Part shown: piece by piece, positions 19,356 through 30,900 of the stretch
Layout: every line of letters starts with the position of its first letter
Position numbering within the stretch: position 1 is the first letter of the stretch
NCBI GenBank assembly: GCA_963978905.1
Contig: OZ022259.1
Span: forward strand, 24,712,068 to 24,776,067
DNA from: Trichostrongylus colubriformis
Taxonomy: Eukaryota > Nematoda > Chromadorea > Rhabditida > Trichostrongylidae
Direction: 5' to 3'
DNA length: 64,000 nt
The notes under the pieces: generated by a model
The model's database searches: none
What the model was told of the DNA's origin: nothing
What the model saw: the letters and a program-made list of their open reading frames with translations, nothing else
Made by a program: the position numbers and the translations under genes

Positions 19356-20034
19356 GTTAAAGACACCAGGAGGGGGGCAAATTTGTCCTACGGTATGGGA
19401 TTACGATGGCTTGCAGTTGCCGCAATGCACACACGACACCTTGCCAAGACGTCGAAGGTGAACTCATTAGATTTTAATTGGAATCACACTTTTTTCTCGA
19501 ACTTTCGCTTATTCGATTGTTTGGTGCTGATGTAGTTGCGCGGAGGAGCACTCATTGTCGCGCTGTTGTTCCTCACTGGAAACCGCTCCCCAGTCATCAG
19601 TTTGTATACACGGGTGTATATTTTTGTCTAAGCCTTATTTTGAAGGAGTAGGGGCTTCCCCCTTAAACCAAGGCTTGGGCTAAAAACGTAGGCAAAACTA
19701 GCGGCGGACGCCGAGCGCGGTGGAATGGCCTCCCAACTACATTAGCACCGATTGTTTTACTTGTTTGTTGCTGCGTGTTGTTTCACATATTCCACATCAT
19801 CACGAATGAATGAAATTCACTCTACGAGGCAAGATATGACATCTCTACAGTGGACAACTCGGAAAGTCAGTGTGTTGATGCGAATGGGGTGCGAATACAC
19901 ACCATAGCGCCGCGCTTTCATACCGGGTTTTTCCACCGATTATCGTTCCTAACCTTGGATGTTCGTTACAAGACGATCATTTCTCTGCGTCTTCCTCTTT
20001 CTTCGGACCTCTTCCGGTTCCTCTGAGTTGAAAG
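19356..20034. repeat. dispersed repeat, inverted relative to 53295-53752
   Basis: Several blocks match the reverse complement of 53295-53752: GGATTACGATGGCTTGCAGT near 19397, the block around TTGTTGCTGCGTGTTGTTTC near 19763-19783, and the block CCGGGTTTTTCCACCGATTA near 19923. One end has the words AAAGACACC and GGAGGGG, like the ends at 38202 and 53735. This copy is longer because of extra sequence at about 19490-19740, which includes the short CCTAAGCC palindrome. Confidence 0.7.
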
Positions 20035-20765
20035 CATCGCTCATACGAACTGTGTGGTAGTGCTCGAAAATCAGTACAACATTCATCGTATCTCACCAGA
20101 ATGACAGAAAAAAAAGTTTGTTTTGAAAATATAACTAGTAATGCATGAATAAAAATAATGTGGAATTGTAAAAATCAGAACTTGCTTTTAATCCTGCATT
20201 AGAACACTGATAGCGGTTCCTTACAAAGATTGAACATGTCGTGGCTTGATGTGCATTTTTTATTTTGGAAGGCTACGCCTGCTTTCGCTTAGTCAGAAAG
20301 ATTAAGACGTCATATGGCCCTTTTCAAAACAATTTCACTCCATTCATCAGGCGCTTCATGCCAGGAGCCCACTTGACTCCACCCACTGGTCCGCTAAAGT
20401 CCGTGGAATGAGGCTTCAAACAATTATTTCGGAACTTCACCTTTTTTGCGCTGAACTTTGTGAATGTTGATCATAATCAGGTACAACCTATCTATTACGA
20501 GAAATAATGAATCTAATTTCCTTGTACACTTTCTTTGCAGTAATCGGGCGCTGGAGTGTGTGTTATTAAGATAGGATGTCACATCCCAGTGAGCGGTGTG
20601 CGTGTTAGCTAGGAGCTCCATGACTAGTTGGGTTCTAGAGCAATTCTGTGTCCTATTCCTCATTCTAGTCATAATCGCTTTGAAAATCAACTACGTGCGG
20701 TGCTTTTGGCTCGCATCATCGTGCACGTTGTATGCCGCGACGCGAATTCTCTGTCCTAATGACAT

Positions 20766-21007
20766 GGGTGTGTACCCTTACGTCAGGATTGTCGCACCGC
20801 GGCATGTCGCAAGCGAAGCAAGGCGAACGAGCTAAAGGCTCTATGTTGTTGAGTCCCGTAACGATTACAAGTCAACTGCGTATCGCGCCCATAGCATGAC
20901 CGTGTAGTCGTTCTAAGACCCAACAACCGCAACGCGCCTAGCTCGCACACACTGCGTCGCACGCCGCTGGTCGTCGTGCGGCAATCTTGACATAAGGGTA
21001 CACATCC
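20766..21007. mobile_element. 242-bp MITE, uninterrupted copy of the family split at 58663-59321
   Basis: The ends are GGGTGTGTACCCTTACGTCA and, as complement of the right end, GGATGTGTACCCTTATGTCA. It is flanked by TAATGACA (20757-20764) and TAATGACT (21008-21015), a near-perfect 8-bp duplication. It sits within a remnant of the 8808 family, whose TCTGTCCTAATG end precedes it. Reverse-complemented, it aligns end to end with 58663-59321 apart from the latter's inserted element. Confidence 0.88.
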
Positions 21008-22707
21008 TAATGACTCAGCCCAAGGTCACACCAAAAGGACTACGCAGTAGTTGTCGCAGGAGGCTGTGTTCGTGTGTTCAGCAGACCCATCATGACCCTC
21101 TTGGGTAGTGTAAGATTGAGGAAGATCAGCTGCAAATTACCGAAAAACGGGGGGAAGCGAGAACTTCAACTGAAAGGGTCCAAGCTTTTTCTAGTATATT
21201 TACGCTGCCACCTCATGCTTTGGAAATGTAACACTGATTTGGAATTGCGTCTGTTGGTGGGTTCGGAAGTATCTGTGAACGGGAATCTGAGTTGGGGTCG
21301 AATGCATGGCGTATTCCAGAGAGATTGTTGGTCCGCGACGAGAATCCTGAGTCCTCGACCGGCCAAGTGTTTCTTCATGGGTTTTCAATACCCTGTATAG
21401 TTCATACTTATTGTTTTAAAATGAACATATAGGAGGCAGGGACAGTCGACCATGGGTTGATTTATGATACGACGCCCTCTGCACTGCCATTTCCGGTTGA
21501 TAGCAATTGTGGATTGTTTTCTTGCTACGCTATGGTCTTTTCGTGCATTCCTTACACCCACTGCATTCCACAGTACCGGTAATAGTCATCTGCCTTCCTG
21601 CCGTTCAGCAAAGCAATTCGTTCCGCGTTCACCGTTTTTGAATATATTCTTTCGGCACGCATCTGTTTTGAACCTCTCATCCATGAAAATCAGTTTTTAA
21701 GGGACCATAGCAAATCATTTTGCAAGTTCATCGGTGTGCAACACTGATTGCGAATCACTGATCAGATTTCTTTTTTTGCGCTGTAAATGAAAGTTGGGGA
21801 ATGACAAGCGTTGGTCGAAAACCATTTTCATTCTTTGTTTTGGTTGACAAAAATCGTTTTCTGCTGATCATGCATGTGTCGCGCGCGATGCTGCGCTTGA
21901 CTTCCCGATCGCCGCGCCTCGCGATCGGCATCTTTTGGCCCACGCTCATGACCATAACGGATCCCTGTGACTTCCTTCCCAAGTTGGCAGAGTATGATGA
22001 GCTCTAATCACCAGAGCTGAGCGATACTGAGCAAGCGGCTTGGAGCCGTAGGGTACACCAGGGGCGGGATGTGTACACTCGTTTCTTTTTGTTTCTTTTT
22101 CTTTTTATGTCCCGAATTGTCCTTTTGGGGCACAAAAGTAATTGTTTTCGGATTATGATGAGATAAATAGCTATTTCTTGAACGGTCCCCATGAGGCCAG
22201 ACCCTTGCGTCTTGAGAGGAATCTCAAACGACAGCAGGAAGTTGTGCTGACGACGTCGCTTGTGCGATGTAGCAAAGCGAAAATTCGTCGTAAGTGTGCA
22301 CACCCCCAGGGAAGGAGAGGAGTTGGGGGGGGGGGGGTGATACGTGAGTAGGCCCTTACTCTAATCACAAAACATTTGGCTCCACCCCGACCTTTGACTT
22401 TGATTCAAAGCCAGCACAATGATGATGCAGTCAGTTTGCGGTATCCAGTTCGCTATGCCGAGGTATGCTCACGTGCGTTTTGGAAATTACCGTTGCGTCG
22501 AGCGCCTCTGGACATTAAAATACCTTGGATAGTCAGCTCATGGTCTGATTTTTCAGAAAATGGAAAGGCAACAGAAACAACAGGTCCACATTATATACCT
22601 AGTAAGATTCCTGGATTGTAATGCCTACGCTAGGGAATAACAGGCTCCGCTAGGTCCTGTAGGCAGAATTGGTAAAAGTTTGGATATGCAGGGAGTGGAA
22701 ATGTGTC

Positions 22708-22884
22708 AGGCCGTGCTCATACCTTGCGCTGGCAGAGCGTGGCTACGTTTATAGGCAGCGAGGCAGGGTAACATGGGGGAGGTGCAGAGACGACACAGGC
22801 AACGGGACAAGGTGGCACAGGGGAAGACGCTGAGATAGGCGTCCCTGCCCTGCCGCCGGCATCGCAGAGTATGATCGTGGCCTC
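22708..22884 (-). repeat. GC-rich inverted-repeat element, copy 3
   Basis: It is in the opposite orientation to copies 1 and 4: it reads GTGCAGAGACGACACAGGCA in the core and ends with CGGCATCGCAGAGTATGA and GTGGCC. Confidence 0.75.
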
Positions 22885-23155
22885 TCTAAAAGTGGACGCC
22901 AAGCTATCAAGGAGATAATGTGTTCTCCAAGCTGAAATCGAAGCACGCTCTAAATTCTGAAAAAAAAGACTCTGCGGTGGTTTGCTAGCTCCCAGTGCCG
23001 TGCTTCTTTCCACAACGGTACGCGTAACGTGCTGCGTATAGCCGTTACACATCGCAGTTTCGCTGATTTCGATTTACACACACGTCAGTTACCGACCCAG
23101 GGAAATGCGTCAGTTACAGAGCTCGACGAGCAACATCGGGATTCCATTTCTTATA

Positions 23156-23370
23156 TTAGGTTGTCCCGAAAGTTCCGGAACACCTCGACCTCTTTCTTTC
23201 AAATTTATTTCTTTACAACATAAAGCTTTTTGCAGCATGTCATATATCATTCGGAAGAGAATTTTCTACTCTACAGAATGACATGTCTTGTTGACCGAAA
23301 TGTGTTTATGTTGTGAAGAAATAAATTTGAAAAAGTGGTCGAGGTTTCCGGAACTTTCGGGACAACCTAG
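23156..23370. mobile_element. 215-bp mariner-type MITE, TA-flanked
   Basis: The ends TTAGGTTGTCCCGAAAGTTC and CTAGGTTGTCCCGAAAGTTC are inverted and flanked by TA (23154-23155 and 23371-23372). They closely resemble the ends of the mariner at 9704. The middle holds a CTACTCTACAGAATGACAT motif shared with the element at 45115. Confidence 0.92.
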
Positions 23371-24724
23371 TATTTTTAGGCTTTTCATTTCATTTTTTCT
23401 TCACCGATCCGCTTCGTGATGTCTCCGCATTTCCTTCAACAATAAACCGAATATTTCTCGTGATGATTCTGAATGGAAGATTGGAGACTTAGGTGTGATG
23501 TAATGAATAAAAGTGGTAGTAACAAGTTCACTCAATGAGTGTCGCTGAATCATTCATCATAACGAAGAATGGAGAAGGCGTAGTCAAAATTCTTTATTGA
23601 ATACTGTAGAGTTATTACCAAGACATACAGTGCACATCAGACCGTAAGAATTCGAGGAAGCCATGTTGAAATGTCCGCCACAACGTAGCTAATTCGGAGA
23701 TGAATCATAGTGTTAAGAATTCGCGTCTGCTCGGCAGTACTGCCCGTCACGCTCGCCGATGTGCTGGAAATTCTGCCATTTTGTATTCATTACTTTGCTT
23801 TAGGTATTTCAGCTAGGCTCATTTCTGTCTTTCTTTCGTGGAAGTTTGAGCGTTTCAAAGTTCATTCCGACATGCTTTGATGGTGCTGCTTTTGGATGGG
23901 TCTGATGTTTCATGTGCTGCTTTCGTTCGATCTCAAGAGCTCGAATTCCCGTGTCCCTCACAAGTTCAAGGCCAACAGAAAAAAGTTCGCTAAATGGCAC
24001 CAGGAATTTTATCGTAGAATACTTGACCTTTTCCATTAGCAGTCAACGATTAGCGTTTTTCAAGAGCCTTTGTTGAAGAGTTTGTGTCTCGTCTAGATGA
24101 TTCCTCGGAAGATTACTATTGACTAGTTCGAATTTAAACTAACGTTGCGTATGAGAAATCAGACAAAAATCAGCTATTTCGAAATCCCTTTTTCCTGATG
24201 GTTTTACGTGCCTTTATTACCATCATAAAGTTTCTGATTAGCATTCTATTCACGAGATTGTTTTGATTCTGAATGAACCAATTCACATTCTTTCATGCTT
24301 CGCGGTTTACAATTCGCGTTTCTATGGTTCTGGGCAGGGTCAAGCATGGATCGAGGAATGGGAGATCGTATTTTCAAAGATTTTCAGAGTTCACGGTTAC
24401 CCCTTTTTGAGTTGTTTTTGGACCGATGAAGCTATCGAGAAAAAGGTCGTCAGTCGATAAAAGTATTAGTGTATATTGGAAGCAATGCTACATTTATTCC
24501 ATTAGCAATAATACGTCTACGACCCTTTTTAGGGAAATATTCGCGCATCAAAGGTGTTTAACTGGAGTTCATACTTTCCAAAATTCCCTTTGGTCCTGTA
24601 CCGGAGTGTGTGCCCTTGGCACCTGAAATTCGCATCTCATTGTCCGCCACGCGCTAAGTGCTAGCAAGGAACACTGTAGTAGTCACTCTTATTTTGTGAG
24701 TAATCGCCTTAGTACTCAAAAGAG

Positions 24725-24890
24725 TAAGGCCGCGTGCATACTCTGCGGTTCTGGCGGCAGAGCGTGGCTGCGTGTCTCTGCGTCTTCGCCCATGCCGCCC
24801 TGCTTCGTTACCTGCGTCGTCCGTGCCTCTATGCCTCGCTGCCTGCGAACGCAGTCACCTCTACCGGCGCTGAGTATGAACGCGGCCTAA
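24725..24890 (+). repeat. GC-rich inverted-repeat element, copy 4 (best preserved)
   Basis: Both ends are intact and inverted: TAAGGCCGCGTGCATACTC at the left and GAGTATGAACGCGGCCTAA at the right. This 166-bp copy defines the family. Confidence 0.85.
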
Positions 24891-26345
24891 AACTAATACA
24901 ACGCCCTATCAGTCGCGTCAAGCATCATACGCGGTCACGCAAATTTTCTTTGCTGGTGCCGTGATTTTACAATGAAGCAATTTTGCTTGTAAAATTGCAA
25001 AGTCGCTCAGCTGTGAAGTCTGACATCAGGCTTAATAGGAACCTAACATATCAGCTTGTTCATATTCATTGAGAAGACACCTTCCATTGCCAGCATTTCG
25101 AGTATCAATGCTCAATGTCATCCTCTGTCGATACTTCTTGGGTTTTAGTGAGCATCACTTGTATCGAAGAGACGAAGAAAGGACTCTTTCGAGAAAAGAT
25201 GTTCTAAAGTAATGCCGCGACGCCATCGCACGCATGCGGCGGAAGTGTTGTGTGAAGGCGGAAAGGAAGTTAAAATGTTGTTATGGTTCTCTTCCTGTTC
25301 ACCAGTGAAGTTCTGTAATTTTGTTTGGTCTCTTTATTAGCTGATGACGCCTCACGAACATTTAAAATATTTCTGTGGTCGATTGGGGTTAGGGTGAGTC
25401 TGGTGGCAGTACGTATTTGAACGGTTTTCGTGGGGGAATGGGTGCTAATCCCCTCGTGCAGGAAGTGATTCCTTATATAACAATTACTTCACCCAACTCG
25501 GAGCTCCAACCCACATTGAATCATTGATTTAGCAGCGTTCCGTTGAGCACGTTTGGTTTAATGTTGTTAGCTCAGAAAGTTCAATGGATTTGTCAGCTGG
25601 TTCTTTTACGCCGATCATGTAGGGCTTGTGCTCTACTAGATTTCTGCACAGGCAATACGAATTATTACATTGAAGAATGACGTACTTTTTCTTGAAGTTG
25701 AATAGAGAATTCCTTTGAGAGTGATGTGCGTTGACAATATTTAATGTGACCAAGGGGGACCTGAGTCTTGCATAACCTTAGAAGGTAAAGAGCTGCGGTT
25801 GGCAGATGCAAGTAGAGTTGGTCTATCCGTCCTTGTGCCTTTTATTCCAGAGGCCTAGGCAAAACCCACTTACGCTTCACCATGTGAGAAAACTGCAAGG
25901 GTGCAGCGTAGGAACCAAGCTGTCGCTTGTCTAAGTTATATAATCATGTATATATACACACATATGAACCCTGCGTGTTTCATTGACACGTCAGTCATGT
26001 AAGGTCTCGCCGTTGCTCAACATTTAACAAGTAGTCACCTATCCCTCCTGTTTCGTATAGCGTCGTGGATCTTCTCATTCGTCCGCCGTTTGAGTTTAAT
26101 GGCGTTGTGACCTGATTCATTCACACAGATGCATGTAGGCTTTGAAATTTGATAAGGTGATTTTGGGAAGTGTAGGAATACTAACATTAATAAGGCACTG
26201 CAATAAATAAATCGGTGGACTCCTGTTTCAACGATACTGTGCTAAAGCCCTGGAGATGCGAAAAGATTCGAGGCGTGATAAATGATATCGCATTTACAAA
26301 GTGAAAAGGCATTTAACTTCCAAGCTTTGTTTTCACTCTGTTATA

Positions 26346-27442
26346 TTGAGTTGAGGAATAAGTTCCCGCGGTTTTTTAAACCCCGTTTTTCACATTGTCC
26401 CCCTCATCTTTCGACAAAGCTTATATATGACTTCCATAGAATTTTTTTTTGCTCTACAAAATGCTTTGATCTGTTTTTCGAATCCTTCAACAACTTAATA
26501 TTTATGAGGTTTGGAAATGAAGTAAGCTGGAGGCAAAAATTGGCACTCTCGACACTTCATCTTCCTCGTCTGCCATCGAGGTCAAAAAATGTGGATGATT
26601 TCGGTAGAGCTTTTATAGCTCTACAGAATGGTGCTACTTTTCATTCAAATAGCTGAACTTTTTGCTGTTTTTAAGACTCACAAATGCAGTACTCGCAAAA
26701 GTGTGCACTTTCGTTATCTTCTCTTCCTCACCTAGCATCGACATTGTAGAGTAGGTGCATATATGCATTCGATGGAGCTCTTTTTGCTCCACGAGGTGAT
26801 ACCACTCTTCTTTTGTATCCTCTCATATTTTAGCATGTAGGAATAAGTTCCCACCTGTTTCTCAATTCATAATTGCGTAGTGAAAATGAATTTTTTTGGC
26901 ACAGTGGTTCGTATTATTCGATAGAGCTCTTCTCAATGGTTACGGGTTTTGTTAGAATTAATTTTTGCCATTTTTCAGATCATATAAAAGTCGACGAAAT
27001 CGAGCATTTTCGACACATGTAGTCGAAAATGCTCGATTCCATAGGCTTCTAAGGCGAGGAAGAGAAGATAACGAAAGTGCACTTTTTTGCGAGTACTGCA
27101 CTTGTAAGTCTTAAAAACAGCAAAAAGATGAGCGATTTGAATACAAAGTAGTACCATTCTGTAGAGCTATAAAAGCTCTACCGAAATCATATACACACAT
27201 TTTTTGATCTCGATGGCAGACGAGGAAGATGAAGTGTCGAGAGTGCCAATTTTTGCCTTCAACTTACTTCATTTCCAAACCTCATAAATATTAGGTAGTT
27301 GAAGGAATCGAAAAACAGATAAAAGCATTTTGTAGAGCAAAAAAAGCTCTGACGAAAACATATACAAGCTTCAACGAAAGATGAAGGAAACAATAAGAAA
27401 AACAAGGTTTAAAAAAACCGCGGAACTTATTCCTCAACCCAA
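26346..27442. mobile_element. 1.1-kb palindromic mariner-type foldback (family A/B)
   Basis: The ends are TTGAGTTGAGGAATAAGTTC and the complement TTGGGTTGAGGAATAAGTTC, flanked by TA (26344-26345 and 27443-27444). The left arm runs to about 26990 and the right arm starts at about 27000. The motif GCTCTACA, preceded by AGAGCTTTTT-like sequence, recurs near 26451, 26618 and 26786 (spacing 167-168) and is mirrored in the right arm. The same family is at 40175-41726. No coding capacity was found. Confidence 0.92.
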
Positions 27443-27907
27443 TATATTTCACCCTGTGCTGTATATGTTAACTCAGGCTTCGCAGGCTCAGCTGAATTCC
27501 TGTGTAGTTTTAACAAGCCGCAATCAACGGCAATCATTATGTGTCGTGTTTGGTGTCCTTTTCTATCGATTTCACCTGCATTCGCTTTGAAATTGTGGTT
27601 TCATTTGGGCGCTACTAATGAGGGAGGGCGGAGAACTTATTGAGTATTGAACGCATCTTGCCGTTGCATAGATACCGTAGAATGTGCAAATGAGCATGTC
27701 TGATCCTGTGATATTTATGCTATTGTTTCGAATTCTCAGTTTGCCGAGCCTCTCTTCACTTCCTCTCATTGATATAGCTTCCATTTCCATAAAATTTTAA
27801 CGTTTTGTTAGCGAGTATGTCATGTCTTCTATGTTTCCGTTTTATATCAATAGCTCAGTTCCAGGAGATGATATTATTTATGTAAACGAGCGAGCATCTG
27901 CTAGAAA

Positions 27908-30900
27908 ATGGGAGTCTTCCCGTTTTTTAATCGTGGAACGGGCAAGGTCATCCACGCAAAAGTGACCACTATGGATGCGGACCTCGATCGGATTGTGGTT
28001 GAGGTAGCTTCTTCTTTCTTTCAGGGCAGGTATTTGCGCTATATTGATAAGGAAGGAGGTTTCCATTGAATCCATATCCTAGCACAATCAAATCAAATCA
28101 AGAAGTAGGGAGGAGACGATGTGAGGAAATAATTGTTGGCCAAGAGACTATTACCGGGGCTATTACCTACCTTATCCAAATAACACCCTGGTGACGTTTT
28201 TTCTCTGATTTGTTCGTTTTATTAGGCTAGGCAAAAGGTTTGCGCCGTTTCATCTATTAGCTATTCCTCGCGATTTTCTAGTAGTGTATTTCGAGAATTT
28301 TAGACACCATTCTGAGGAAAAGTGCTTTTCTCACAAGAAGAGAGTCATACGGAGTTCCAAAGAGAGGACGTTAGACTGATTGCTGTTGCAGACCAAAGAA
28401 AACCATTCTTGGTTGTTGACACCTAGATGCCTCACAAATTACAGGAAATACGTCGCGTTAAGTGCGGAATATGGCTACTAGCTTTGGAAGGGATGTTGGC
28501 AAGCCATGGATAGTAGGATAGTAGCCTTGCAGGTCCACACCCGGAAAGACAAAAGTCCAAAACTATGCGCCCTTGGCCATTTTTTAATGACTTTTCGTAA
28601 GCGAAGTCTACTAAAATTCTCCAAACGGTTTTTTCACACAGCAGTGGAACTCTGCTATGAAGACTGATCATAGTTAGCCAAAACACGTTCTCCTTCATTG
28701 AACAGGGAGCATGTGATCGCTTCCCGCGGTGACGTGACCCCCTCTCCACTCACAGTGTAGGATAAGCTATCCGAAAATCGTATAAAATCAAATAAATGCA
28801 GAAGTTCTGCTTTGTTTTTGTCAGTTGTGGATGTATGTGTTCTTGACAGTCTACTACTTCTTGTATCACTTTGAAACGTCTCACAAAAGATATGGTCATA
28901 AAAGAAATGATGTCAAATTCGCATTTTAACAGTTTTTTGGATTCAAAGATAACAAATTTTGGGACGAAAAGGTTAGATTGTCCTGTGATTGTTGAGGAAA
29001 GTGTGCGATGAATCTGATTTCTGTTCAGTTACGAACAAAGTTTTTGGCAGAGGTATGATCCTTCGAAGGTAGGTTTCCCAGAACGTCGGATCCTTTCTGA
29101 GCCATCTAATATTTCGATTAAAATTAGGAAGAGATGATCCTACATGGTTAGCGTGATATGCAGACATCTACCAGTGCTTACTCGCTCTGTCGCGGTTGTT
29201 GGATTTTTGTTGATATTACAGGGTATCCTTTTTTTGAAAGATTTTTTGCAAGCACTAACTTCATAACTGTATATTTTGTACTTCCACAATTACATTGCGA
29301 GCTCTATTAGTCTCGCAATTTCATCTATAAACTCAAAGGAAAATAGGGAAGTTATGCGATTCTCGTGAGTCCATTGCTTCTCTCACTTTTTCAAAAACAG
29401 TTTCGAGGTCAAATTCGAGCGGATGACTCATTGCTGATTTGTTACAGGCAAGCTGGACTGGTCGACATTTATTCGACGCGGTTTGCCGCATAATAGGCCT
29501 CCGGGAGGTTTGGTTTTTCGGCCTGCAATTCACCAATAAGAAGGGTTTACCGTGTTGGTTACAAATGGATAGAGAGGTGAACATACTGTTTCTCAGCAGT
29601 TTTATTCTTTGTATGCTGTATGGAGTTGCGATGCAGTGATGGCATTTTAGATAAGAAAGCAAGATGTTCCACGAGAAGGAGATGGTTGTATGCAGTTTTT
29701 ATTTTTGGTCAAGTTCTACCCAGAGGATGTTGAAGAAGAGCTGATCCAAGTAACTGCATTATTTTTCATTGTTCATAACAAACCCTTCTATATGTGGATG
29801 TGACCACTTTTGTGCTACTTTCGGGGTCTTCTGTTTTATCAACGCTGGAAACGACCTTCCAAAAGAAAACTTACTTGAAAGTTCGCGTCAATGTCTGTCC
29901 TGCGGGGTCACAAATCATGTTGTTCGGGAAAGTAGTATATGGCTCCAGGAATTAAGTGGTTTTCTTTACTGCCATCCCTCTTTTGATTTAGTGAGAGCGG
30001 TTTTTTCTGTGTGAGGTGTTTGGAGGGAATCTCTTCAACTGAGCCACATTACGCATCCAACACGTCTGGGCAGCAAAAGATCGTGTTCTACTTCGTGAAT
30101 ATTTTCTATACCGTTCGTTTTTTTTCAGGATCTCACGAGACATCTTTTCTTTTTACAAATAAAACAAGCGATATTATCCATGGATCTCTATTGCTCACCT
30201 GAGGCTTCTGTTCTTCTGGCTAGTTTCGCTGTTCAAGCAATTGTAGGTTCTTACAGAATTAATACTCTGTAAAATTCTTGGCCTATGAGATCGTGAGGGG
30301 CCAAGGCACGATTACCGCCGTCATACTTCACGATTTTGTGGTGTCGCGATTCCGCATGCGAATTTGCAACTGCAAAATCTCGGGGCCGCAGAATCGCTTG
30401 CGAAAGGGGGACACTGCAGAAACGTAGAACCGCGAACTCTGGCGGCTTAACTTTATAGTTGCCTATTTTCTTGTTGGGGGCTGTCGTTTTCTCGATCATC
30501 AAATGTTTTGTATGGTAGCGTAAGGTTCCACGGAGGAGTAAGTTAGAGAAATGTTCAGGTCTTTCATTCTTTGTTTTACATCAACTATATTTTTAGAATG
30601 GCGATTGTACAGATGACACTGGCCCATTGGATTTAGACAAATTATTACCGAAAAGTGTCATTGATCAATATGATATGAGTGCTGATATGTGGAGAGAACG
30701 CATTAAACGGTGGTGGATCAATAATCATGGCCAATCCAGGTCTGCGTCACGTTTGTTGTTGTTTTGTTTTTGTTTTTGAATCTTTTTTTTTTTGATCGTG
30801 TAGATATCTTACAATAGCCTTGGATGTTCCATGCTGAGCTTAGCGCGTTACTTCTAGGGAAGACGCTGAAATGGAATACCTTCGTGTGGCTCAAGATCTC

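Larger units (their letters stand above)
15750..27907. other. 12-kb gene-poor, repeat-rich intergenic block
   Basis: I found no conserved protein-coding exon between PRPP synthetase and merlin. A possible AATAAA for PRPP synthetase is at 16239-16244. The block holds MITEs (16487-16990, 20766-21007, 23156-23370, 26346-27442), tRNA-like genes (18288-18460), two GC-rich repeat copies (22708, 24725) and a dispersed repeat (19356-20034). Open frames here cross repeats and resemble no family I know. Confidence 0.6.

Noticed and set aside
26282..26656. 124-residue open frame
   Set aside because: It lies in one arm of the foldback at 26346-27442 and has no protein similarity that I can recognise.
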